From positions 1-28,042 of the forward strand of contig DATGNS010000145.1 in the NCBI GenBank assembly GCA_035306625.1: a stretch of 28,042 bases of DNA, in the 5' to 3' direction. Below, in pieces: positions 9,209-18,315 of the stretch. The position numbers were made by a program, and so were the translations under genes. The DNA is from Serpens sp035306625 (lineage in GTDB: Bacteria > Pseudomonadota > Gammaproteobacteria > Pseudomonadales > Pseudomonadaceae). Each line of letters opens with the position of its first letter. The stretch's first letter is position 1. The notes under the pieces are model-generated. The model had not been told where the DNA came from and ran no database searches. It saw nothing but the letters and a program-made list of their open reading frames with translations.

Positions 9209-10078
9209 ATGCTGAACGTCCTGCTTCGTCATCAGCAACCCGGGTCCGGCCGCCGGCCGACGCCCCGGGGCGCCAGCCGTCCGGTGGTCCGGACGCCGCT
9301 GCGCGAGCGCTTGCCGAAGCCGGACTTCAGCCAGCTCAAGCGCTTCGCCTGGCCGCTGCTGCTGGTAGCGCTGCTGGCCGGCGGCGCGGTGCTGTACCAG
9401 CAACTGCTGCCCTACCTGGATCGGCCGATCGCGCGCATCGGCATCGCCGGCAAGCTGACTTTCACCGCCCCCGAGCAGGTGGAGGGCCGTATCGAGCCCC
9501 ACGTCGGCACCAGCTTCTTCCGGGTGGACCTGGAAGCCCTGCGCCAGGACCTGGAGGCTCTGCCCTGGATTGCCCATGCGCAGGTTCGGCGTGTCTGGCC
9601 GGACGAACTGGAGATCGAGCTGCATGAATACCTGCCCATTGCGCGCTGGGGTGACAGCGCTCTGCTGAACAACCGGGGCGAGGCCTACGAGGTGGCGACG
9701 CTGGATGGCTACCGGCAACTGCCGCAGCTGCGCGGCCCGGAACGGGCGCGGCAGGGAATGATGCAGCAGTACCAGGTGCTCAGTCAGATGCTGCGTCCGG
9801 CGGGCTTCGCCATCACCGCTCTGGAACTGCGCGAGCGGGGCAGCTGGTTCGCCACGCTGGAGACCCGCAACGGCGGGCAGCGCATCGAATTGCTGATTGG
9901 TCGGGACCACGTCGTGGAGAAGGTGCGGCGTTTCCTGACCATCCATGACAAGACCCTGAAAGAGCAGATTGCGAACATCGCGCGCATCGACCTGCGCCAT
10001 GCCAACGGCCTGGCGGTCACCTGGCTGGCGGATGCCGGTGCGGGCGCACGGGTCGCCAGTGACGGCGCCGTGAATTGA
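9209..10078 (+). CDS. ftsQ: Cell division protein FtsQ
   Basis: FtsQ is a bitopic inner-membrane divisome scaffold that binds FtsB-FtsL. The 289-residue protein has a basic, proline-rich cytoplasmic tail of about 45 residues and a single hydrophobic span around residues 47-65 (WPLLLVALLAGGAVLY). A POTRA domain follows, beginning near IARIGIAGKL, and then the FtsQ beta domain with LPWIAHAQVRRVWPDEL, the conserved W-P segment, and LLNNRGEAY. The C-terminus TWLADAGAG is short. It starts one base after the ddlB stop, with GGAGG at 9191-9195 somewhat distant. There is no sign of damage. Confidence 0.95.
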   Translation: MLNVLLRHQQPGSGRRPTPRGASRPVVRTPLRERLPKPDFSQLKRFAWPLLLVALLAGGAVLYQQLLPYLDRPIARIGIAGKLTFTAPEQVEGRIEPHVGTSFFRVDLEALRQDLEALPWIAHAQVRRVWPDELEIELHEYLPIARWGDSALLNNRGEAYEVATLDGYRQLPQLRGPERARQGMMQQYQVLSQMLRPAGFAITALELRERGSWFATLETRNGGQRIELLIGRDHVVEKVRRFLTIHDKTLKEQIANIARIDLRHANGLAVTWLADAGAGARVASDGAVN

Positions 10079-10094
10079 GGAGAAAGAGACAGCT

Positions 10095-11342
10095 ATGTCT
10101 ACTGTGCAGAGCGGCAAGATGATCGTTGGCCTGGACATCGGCACGTCCAAGGTGGTCGCGCTGGTGGGCGAGGTGCGCGAGGACGGCCAGCTGGAAATCG
10201 TCGGTATCGGCTCGCACCCGTCCCGGGGCCTGAAGAAGGGCGTGGTGGTCAACATCGAGTCCACCGTGCAGTCCATCCAGCGTGCCGTGGAGGAAGCCCA
10301 GCAGATGGCCGGCTGCTATATCCACTCGGCCTACGTGGGCCTGGCCGGCAGCCACATCCGCAGCCTGAACTCCCACGGCATCGTGGCCATCCGCGAGCGC
10401 GAGGTGACCCGCGCCGACCTGGATCGAGTGCTGGATGCCGCCCAGGCGGTGGCCATTCCCGCCGACCAGCGCGTGCTGCATACCCTGCCCCAGGACTATG
10501 TGGTGGATAACCAGGAAGGGGTGCGCGAACCGCTGGGCATGTGCGGCGTGCGCCTGGAGGCCAAGGTGCATGTGGTGACCTGCGCGGTGAATTCCGCGCA
10601 GAACATCGAAAAGTGCGTGCGCCGCTGTGGCCTGGAAGTTGACGACATCATTCTTGAACAACTGGCCTCGGCGTATGCGGTATTGACCGAGGATGAAAAG
10701 GAACTGGGCGTGTGCCTGGTGGATATTGGCGGTGGCACGACGGATATCGCCATTTTTACCGAAGGCGCAATCCGGCATACCGCAGTTATTCCCATTGCCG
10801 GCGACCAGGTCACAAACGATATTGCCATGGCGTTGAGAACGCCGACCCAGTATGCCGAGGAGATCAAGATTCGGTATGCTTGCGCGCTTGCCAATCTGGC
10901 AGGAGCCGGTGAAACAATCAAAGTTCCCAGCGTGGGTGATCGCCCGCCGCGGGAGCTGTCCCGTCAGGCCCTGGCGGAAGTGGTGGAGCCCCGTTACGAC
11001 GAGCTTTTCACCCTGATCCAGGCCGAACTTCGCCGCAGCGGATACGAAGACATGATTCCTGCCGGAATCGTGTTGACCGGTGGCACGGCGAAAATGGAAG
11101 GGGCGGTTGAACTGGCGGAAGAAATCTTCCACATGCCGGTGCGCCTGGGTGTTCCGCACAGTGTCAAGGGACTGGTCGATGTTGTGCGTAATCCCATTTA
11201 TTCAACAGGCGTGGGCCTGCTGCTGTACGGCCTGAAAAAACAGGCCGAAGGCTTCGTCGTGTCGAGCCCGGGCATGTACGACGAAGTTCCCGGGATCTCT
11301 GTCCTGGAAAAGATGAAGCGGTGGTTCCAGGGCAACTTCTGA
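10095..11342 (+). CDS. ftsA: Cell division protein FtsA
   Basis: FtsA is the actin-like ATPase that tethers FtsZ to the inner membrane. It is 415 residues, the normal length. Phosphate-1 motif GLDIGTSKV lies at residues 12-20, the phosphate-2 segment is VDIGGGTTDIAIF, and the adenosine region is GIVLTGGTAKMEG. The C-terminal VLEKMKRWFQGNF is the expected amphipathic membrane-targeting helix. The ATG at 10095 follows a strong GAGGAGAAAGAG site at 10077-10088. Base composition changes inside the gene: four consecutive 60-base lines from 10681 to 10920 are about 55% GC by hand count, against about 65-68% in flanking lines, although the protein remains fully conserved. Confidence 0.97.
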   Translation: MSTVQSGKMIVGLDIGTSKVVALVGEVREDGQLEIVGIGSHPSRGLKKGVVVNIESTVQSIQRAVEEAQQMAGCYIHSAYVGLAGSHIRSLNSHGIVAIREREVTRADLDRVLDAAQAVAIPADQRVLHTLPQDYVVDNQEGVREPLGMCGVRLEAKVHVVTCAVNSAQNIEKCVRRCGLEVDDIILEQLASAYAVLTEDEKELGVCLVDIGGGTTDIAIFTEGAIRHTAVIPIAGDQVTNDIAMALRTPTQYAEEIKIRYACALANLAGAGETIKVPSVGDRPPRELSRQALAEVVEPRYDELFTLIQAELRRSGYEDMIPAGIVLTGGTAKMEGAVELAEEIFHMPVRLGVPHSVKGLVDVVRNPIYSTGVGLLLYGLKKQAEGFVVSSPGMYDEVPGISVLEKMKRWFQGNF

Positions 11343-11389
11343 ACAAGTGGTAGCAGTGGGCGAAAAAGACGAGAGAGAGGAGAGGGATT

Positions 11390-12574
11390 ATGTTCGAGTT
11401 GGTAGACAACGTGACCCCGAGCGCGGTCATCAAGGTCATCGGCGTGGGCGGTGGCGGTGGCAACGCAGTCAATCACATGGTGCGCAGCAACATCGAGGGT
11501 GTGGAGTTCATCTGCGCCAACACCGACGCCCAGGCGCTGAAGAACGTGCAGGCGCGCACCATCCTGCAGCTGGGACGTAGCGTTACCAAGGGCCTGGGCG
11601 CGGGCACCAATCCCGAAGTGGGCCGTCAGGCCGCGCTGGAGGATCGCGAGCGCATCGCCGAGGCGCTACAGGGCGCGGACATGGTCTTCATCACCACCGG
11701 CATGGGCGGTGGCACCGGCACCGGTGCGGCGCCGATCATCGCCCAGGTCGCCAAGGAAATGGGCATCCTCACCGTCGCGGTGGTGACCCGTCCGTTCCCG
11801 TTCGAGGGCAAGAAGCGCCAGGTGGTGGCCGAGGAGGGCATTCGCCAGCTGTCCGAGAGCGTCGACTCGCTGATCACCATTCCCAACGAGAAGCTGCTGA
11901 CCATCCTGGGCAAGGATGCCTCGCTGCTGTCCGCCTTCGCCAAGGCCGACGACGTGCTGTGCGGCGCGGTGCGCGGCATCTCCGACATCATGCTGCGCGA
12001 AGGCCTGATGAACGTGGACTTCGCCGACGTGAAGACCGTGATGGCCGAGATGGGCATGGCCATGATGGGCACCGGCAGTGCCAGCGGCCCGAATCGTGCT
12101 CGCGAGGCCACCGAGGCGGCCATTCGCAACCCGCTGCTGGAAGACGTCAACCTGCAGGGCGCGCGTGGCATCCTGGTCAACATCACCGCGGGTCTGGACC
12201 TGTCCCTGGGCGAGTACTCCGCCGTGGGCGAGATCGTCAACGCCTTCGCCTCCGAGCATGCCACCGTCAAGGTGGGCGCCGTGGTGGATCCGGAGCTGCG
12301 TGACGAACTGCACGTCACCGTGGTGGCCACCGGCCTGGGCGCGCCGAGCCGTCAGGAGAAGCCGGTCAAGGTGGTGGACAACACGCCGGTCGCTCCGGCT
12401 GCCGCGCCGGCTCAGGAGGCCGTCGGTCGCCCCGAGCAGCCGGTTAACTACCGCGACTATGATCGCCCGACCGTCATGCGCAGTGCCGGACCGTCCGCAG
12501 CAGCTCGGCAGAATCCGCAGGAGGATCTGGATTACCTGGATATTCCGGCGTTCCTGCGTCGTCAGGCTGATTGA
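11390..12574 (+). CDS. ftsZ: Cell division GTPase FtsZ
   Basis: FtsZ is the tubulin-like GTPase that forms the Z ring. The 394-residue protein carries the GTP-binding signature GGGTGTG at residues 106-112 and the T7 catalytic loop NVDFADV at 208-214, where the two aspartates activate hydrolysis in the neighbouring subunit. An alanine- and proline-rich linker of roughly 60 residues follows. The terminal peptide DYLDIPAFLRRQAD binds FtsA, ZipA and other partners in relatives. The start follows an exceptionally purine-rich site (GAGAGAGAGGAGAGGG, 11371-11386), consistent with high expression. It is 47 bases from ftsA. I see no terminator after it, so ftsZ transcripts probably run into lpxC. Confidence 0.98.
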   Translation: MFELVDNVTPSAVIKVIGVGGGGGNAVNHMVRSNIEGVEFICANTDAQALKNVQARTILQLGRSVTKGLGAGTNPEVGRQAALEDRERIAEALQGADMVFITTGMGGGTGTGAAPIIAQVAKEMGILTVAVVTRPFPFEGKKRQVVAEEGIRQLSESVDSLITIPNEKLLTILGKDASLLSAFAKADDVLCGAVRGISDIMLREGLMNVDFADVKTVMAEMGMAMMGTGSASGPNRAREATEAAIRNPLLEDVNLQGARGILVNITAGLDLSLGEYSAVGEIVNAFASEHATVKVGAVVDPELRDELHVTVVATGLGAPSRQEKPVKVVDNTPVAPAAAPAQEAVGRPEQPVNYRDYDRPTVMRSAGPSAAARQNPQEDLDYLDIPAFLRRQAD

Positions 12575-12615
12575 GGATAGCTATGAGGGTATTTGGATTG
12601 ATTTGTGTTCACTGA

Positions 12616-12642
12616 AGGCCGGTTCTGCTATGATCCCGGCCT
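12616..12642 (+). promoter_or_regulatory. Candidate lpxC promoter: extended -10 inside a dyad
   Basis: TGCTATGAT at 12626-12634 is a good sigma-70 extended -10 (TGn plus TATGAT). No strong -35 is present at the ideal distance; TGTTCA at 12606-12611 matches at 17-base spacing with only three consensus bases. The -10 sits in the centre of a perfect 7-base inverted repeat, AGGCCGG (12616-12622) and CCGGCCT (12636-12642), with a 13-base spacer. That arrangement could be an operator covering the -10, or a hairpin in readthrough ftsZ mRNA. No U-run follows, so it is not a standard terminator. The predicted transcript would have a leader of roughly 50 bases before the lpxC ATG. Confidence 0.5.
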
Positions 12643-12687
12643 CATTGACACACGTATTTGCAATCGTACCCAACAGCAGCCACTGCC

Positions 12688-13599
12688 ATGATCAAGCAAC
12701 GCACCCTTAAGAACGTCATCCGTGCCACTGGCGTTGGCTTGCACTCGGGGGAAAAGGTTTACCTGACCCTGAAGCCGGCGCCTGCGGATGCGGGCATCGT
12801 GTTTCGACGGGTCGATCTCGATCCGGTGGTCGAGATCAAGGCCAACGCCCTGAATGTTGGCGAAACCACCATGTCCACCACCCTGTACAACGGCAACGTC
12901 AAGGTGGACACCGTGGAGCACCTGCTCTCGGCGCTTGCCGGCCTGGGCATCGACAATGCCATTGTCGAGCTGTCCGCGCCGGAAGTGCCGATCATGGACG
13001 GCAGCGCCGGTCCGTTCGTGTTTCTGATCCAGTCGGCGGGCCTGCAGGAGCAGGATGCGCCGAAGAAGTTCATCCGCATCAAGCGTGAAGTCACCGTCAC
13101 CGACGGCGACAAGCGCGCCACCTTCCGACCCTTCGACGGGTTCAAGGTGAGCTTCGAGATCGACTTCGACCACCCGGTGTTCCGCGGGCGCACCCAGACG
13201 GCCACGGTGGACTTCTCCAGCACCTCGTTCGTCAAGGAAGTGAGCCGCGCACGCACCTTCGGTTTCATGCGCGACATCGAATTCCTGCGCTCCCACAATC
13301 TGGCCCTGGGCGGCAGCGTGGAAAATGCCATCGTGGTGGCCGAGGACGGCGTGCTCAACGAGGACGGCCTGCGCTACGAGGACGAATTCGTCAAGCACAA
13401 GATCCTGGACGCCATCGGCGACCTGTATCTGCTGGGCAACAGCCTGATCGGCGAGTTCCATGGCTACAAGTCCGGCCATGCGCTGAACAACCGCCTGCTG
13501 CGCACGCTGCTGGCGCAGGAGGATGCCTGGGAAATGGTGACCTTCGAGGATGCCAAGGACGCCCCCATTTCCTATATGCGCCCGGCTGCGGCGATCTGA
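12688..13599 (+). CDS. lpxC: UDP-3-O-acyl-GlcNAc deacetylase LpxC
   Basis: LpxC is the zinc-dependent deacetylase that commits the precursor to lipid A synthesis in the cytoplasm. The 303-residue length equals that of the P. aeruginosa protein as I remember it. His78 in VEHLLSALAG and the HKILDAIGD motif supply the three zinc ligands. MDGSAGPFVF, SRARTFGF and a C-terminal GHALNNRLLR segment are also present. The ATG at 12688 gives the family N-terminus MIKQRTLKNV. An upstream GTA/ATG-containing extension starting at 12658 is not supported. The gene is the last of the dcw run, is preceded by its own promoter candidate, and ends 22 bases before an intrinsic terminator. Confidence 0.98.
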   Translation: MIKQRTLKNVIRATGVGLHSGEKVYLTLKPAPADAGIVFRRVDLDPVVEIKANALNVGETTMSTTLYNGNVKVDTVEHLLSALAGLGIDNAIVELSAPEVPIMDGSAGPFVFLIQSAGLQEQDAPKKFIRIKREVTVTDGDKRATFRPFDGFKVSFEIDFDHPVFRGRTQTATVDFSSTSFVKEVSRARTFGFMRDIEFLRSHNLALGGSVENAIVVAEDGVLNEDGLRYEDEFVKHKILDAIGDLYLLGNSLIGEFHGYKSGHALNNRLLRTLLAQEDAWEMVTFEDAKDAPISYMRPAAAI

Positions 13600-13621
13600 A
13601 GCAGCCCTCTCTTCTCCCTTG

Positions 13622-13646
13622 AAGCCACCTCCGGGTGGCTTTTTTC
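13622..13646 (+). terminator. Intrinsic terminator after lpxC
   Basis: AAGCCACC (13622-13629) pairs perfectly with GGTGGCTT (13634-13641) around a TCCG tetraloop, and the second arm runs into six consecutive Ts (13640-13645). It lies 22 bases after the lpxC stop and closes the dcw transcript. Confidence 0.93.
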
Positions 13647-13666
13647 TGCCCGCCGTCAGGCCTTGC

Positions 13667-13684
13667 GCGGCAATGGCTTGCCGC
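13667..13684. repeat. Short perfect stem-loop between lpxC and dciA
   Basis: GCGGCAA (13667-13673) and TTGCCGC (13678-13684) form a 7-base perfect stem with a TGGC loop. No T-run follows on either strand. It lies beyond the 3' end of dciA (- strand) and could act as a transcript-end stabiliser; its function is not known. Confidence 0.4.
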
Positions 13685-13719
13685 TCGAGGGGCTTTGGTG
13701 CGCGCTTGTAGCGGCCGAT

Positions 13720-13784
13720 TCATGCAAATAATGGCTACTTGCCTGTACGGCTCTCTTCTTGCATGATCTCATCAAGCCATTATT
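13720..13784. repeat. Nested inverted repeats at the 3' end of dciA
   Basis: Two inverted repeats share this segment. AATAATGGCT (13727-13736) is the exact reverse complement of AGCCATTATT (13775-13784). TCATGCAA (13720-13727) is the exact reverse complement of TTGCATGA (13759-13766). The arms interleave, so the two stems cannot both form fully. One arm of the 10-base repeat includes the dciA stop codon (TAA, complement of 13780-13782). The likely role is a terminator or processing structure for dciA mRNA, but neither stem has the usual U-tract. Confidence 0.6.
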
Positions 13785-14241
13785 CCGAGTCGTCTTTTCT
13801 GGCACGGCTGGCCAGGCGCAGAAGCGCGGCACGCAGTACGGGATCGGCGATGGTGTCCGCGGTTTCCCGCAAATGACACGAGGCCGCCGGGGAAAGCTGC
13901 AAAGCGTGACCTGAGTCACGCTGTCGATTGGTCGGAGGTTGCACCTTGAAGAGGATTCTCGATAGGTTCGCGAACTCCTCCAGGCCGCGAAGCTGACGCA
14001 TCAGGCGAGGCTGCTGATAGCGCAGACGAGTGGCCCAGTGGCCATCGGTGATGACCAGCAGCAGGCATCCATCCCGCCAGGACGCGATTCGGCAGTAAGG
14101 GCGAGCGGCAGGTTGTAGCTGGCTTTCCAGCAGTGCCTGGAGCCTGGCGAGACGCTGGGCTTCGCTGAACAGGGCCTTGAGAGGTTTGGCGTCGCGCAGC
14201 AGCGCGGCGGGAGTCCGGGCCGGCAAGGGACGAAAAGTCAT
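13780..14241 (-). CDS. dciA: Replicative helicase loader DciA (DUF721 family)
   Basis: DciA (DUF721) is the helicase loader of most bacteria that lack DnaC and acts on DnaB in the cytoplasm. The 153-residue protein starts MTFRPLPARTP and contains the DUF721 (KH-like) core, visible as CRIASWRDGCLLLVITDGHWATRLR and FANLSRILFKVQPP. A variable basic C-terminal tail follows. In Pseudomonas this gene is regularly found between lpxC and secA. The chosen start corresponds to the CAT at 14239-14241. An upstream ATG (14331) would extend the protein into the divergent intergenic region and the neighbouring gene. The Shine-Dalgarno is weak. The gene diverges from the M23 peptidase with 79 bases between them, which must hold both promoters. 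Confidence 0.9.
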   Translation of the reverse strand: MTFRPLPARTPAALLRDAKPLKALFSEAQRLARLQALLESQLQPAARPYCRIASWRDGCLLLVITDGHWATRLRYQQPRLMRQLRGLEEFANLSRILFKVQPPTNRQRDSGHALQLSPAASCHLRETADTIADPVLRAALLRLASRARKDDSE

Positions 14242-14320
14242 GGCAGGAAAGCCTGTAGTTGGCGGGGTCGCATGGTAGCAAGTATGCCCAGCGGTCACGG
14301 CGTTACCCAAGGGGGAAATC

Positions 14321-15241
14321 ATGCAAATCATTCTGCTCGGTCAGCGTAATGGCGCCGCACGGTCGCTCAGCATCGACGTGCGCCTGCTGAGTATCGGTGC
14401 CGGGATTCTGGCGCTGCTGACCCTGGCTGGCGGTATTACCCTGGGCACGACGCTCTACCCTTACATCAGCGACACCGAAGGTCGCCTGGCCGCCCACATG
14501 GAAGAACAGCGCCAGCAGGTGGTCGAAGCGCGTCAATCGGCGCAGCGTCAGCTGGAGGCCTTCGGCGTGCACATCGCCGAGATGCAGGCGCGCCTGACCC
14601 GCCTGGATGCCCTTGGCGAGCGTCTGACCGAGCTGGCCAAGATGGACACCAGCGAATTCGATTTCTCCCTGCGGGTCGGCCAGGGCGGTCCGGACGAGGC
14701 GCTGGAAAACGCCTTCTTCGCGCCGCCGCCCTTTCTGCAGACCCTGGATGAACTGATGGAGCGCCTGGACAGCCGCGAACAGCAGCTGGAGGTGCTCGAG
14801 GAAGTGCTGGCCCATCGTCGTCTGAGCGAGGCGGGCAGCGTCGCCGGCCGTCCGGTGACCCAGGGCTATCTGTCTTCCCCCTTCGGCCGCCGCACCGACC
14901 CCTTCACCGGCCAGCCGCGCATGCACAAGGGCGTGGATTTCGCTGCCCGCGAGGGCAGCGACGTGGTGGCGGTGGCCGCCGGCGTGGTGACCTGGTCGGG
15001 CCGCAAGCCGGGCTACGGCACCATGGTGGAAATCAACCATGGCGACGGCTATGTCACGCTCTATGCCCACAACAAGGAGAACATGGTGCGGGTCGGCGAA
15101 CTGGTGCAGCGTGGCCAGGTGATCGCCAAGGTGGGCAGCTCGGGCCGCTCCACCGGACCGCATGTGCACTTCGAAGTCATCAAGGATGGCAGGCAGGTGA
15201 ATCCCTACAGCTTCATTGCCCGGGCCAAGGCCGGCAAATGA
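14321..15241 (+). CDS. M23-family (LytM) peptidoglycan endopeptidase
   Basis: This is a membrane-anchored zinc metallopeptidase predicted to cut peptidoglycan cross-links in the periplasm. The 306 residues comprise a short cytoplasmic start, one hydrophobic segment (about residues 22-47), a predicted coiled coil rich in Gln, Glu and Arg (about 52-170), and a C-terminal LytM domain (about 180-300). Zinc ligands appear complete: His202 and Asp206 in MHKGVDF, and His283 in HVHFEV, with His250 in LYAH as catalytic base. It is therefore more likely an active enzyme than a degenerate EnvC-like activator. GGGGGAA lies 4 bases before the ATG. It sits between dciA and secA. I cannot assign it to a named protein. 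Confidence 0.9.
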   Translation: MQIILLGQRNGAARSLSIDVRLLSIGAGILALLTLAGGITLGTTLYPYISDTEGRLAAHMEEQRQQVVEARQSAQRQLEAFGVHIAEMQARLTRLDALGERLTELAKMDTSEFDFSLRVGQGGPDEALENAFFAPPPFLQTLDELMERLDSREQQLEVLEEVLAHRRLSEAGSVAGRPVTQGYLSSPFGRRTDPFTGQPRMHKGVDFAAREGSDVVAVAAGVVTWSGRKPGYGTMVEINHGDGYVTLYAHNKENMVRVGELVQRGQVIAKVGSSGRSTGPHVHFEVIKDGRQVNPYSFIARAKAGK

Positions 15242-15253
15242 AGGCACGACGCT

Positions 15254-15275
15254 CGACGGTCTCCAGGGGCCGTCG
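15254..15275 (+). terminator. Stem-loop after the M23 peptidase gene
   Basis: CGACGG (15254-15259) pairs with CCGTCG (15270-15275), 12 bases after the stop. The stem can be extended inward by a T-G wobble and a C-G pair. There is no T-run after it, so termination here would be weak or factor-assisted. Transcription may continue toward secA. Confidence 0.35.
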
Positions 15276-15356
15276 GCGAATTCCCGTCGTTTCGCGTGAA
15301 GTCGACGCGATCTTTCCGGGATCGGCCGTCCTGGCGAACAAGCAGGACAAGGTCGC

Positions 15357-15414
15357 TTTCCTGAATCCCGATTCCGAGTAGAATGCTTCTTTCGTGCGCA
15401 GCCGAAGGTTGCGC
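15357..15414 (+). promoter_or_regulatory. Candidate secA promoter and leader hairpin
   Basis: TAGAAT at 15379-15384 is a plausible -10. The -35 is poor (TTTCCT at 15357-15362, 16-base spacing). A compact hairpin starts about 12 bases downstream: GCGCAGCC (15396-15403), GAA loop, GGTTGCGC (15407-15414), with seven Watson-Crick pairs and one G-T wobble. It would lie at the 5' end of the secA leader, some 50 bases before the ATG. The rest of the 224-base gap before secA holds no convincing gene and no SecM-like arrest peptide that I can see. Confidence 0.4.
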
Positions 15415-15465
15415 GGGCGGCTGCCTGTCGCCTCTCCATTCAAATGTGTGGAAGAACCAGTCGAT

Positions 15466-18204
<2,739 letters not shown>

Positions 18205-18226
18205 CGACCGTCCAGGGCTCTGCCAG

Positions 18227-18260
18227 CGCCGCGACCGGATCTTCCGCTCGCGGCGTTTTT
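18227..18260 (+). terminator. Intrinsic terminator after secA
   Basis: CGCCGCGA (18227-18234) pairs with TCGCGGCG (18248-18255), followed immediately by TTTTT (18256-18260). The 13-base loop contains a small inner CGG/CCG stem. It begins 22 bases after the secA stop and separates secA from argJ. Confidence 0.88.
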
Positions 18261-18315
18261 CCTTACACTGCAACGCCCGTCACGGCGTCATTCAATCTGA
18301 TCTAGGAGCGCTTCC

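Noticed and set aside
12645..12673. TTGACA at 12645-12650 as a perfect -35 before lpxC
   Set aside because: At 15-19 bases downstream there is no acceptable -10 (ACCCAA at 17 bases), so it is unlikely to be a promoter as it stands.
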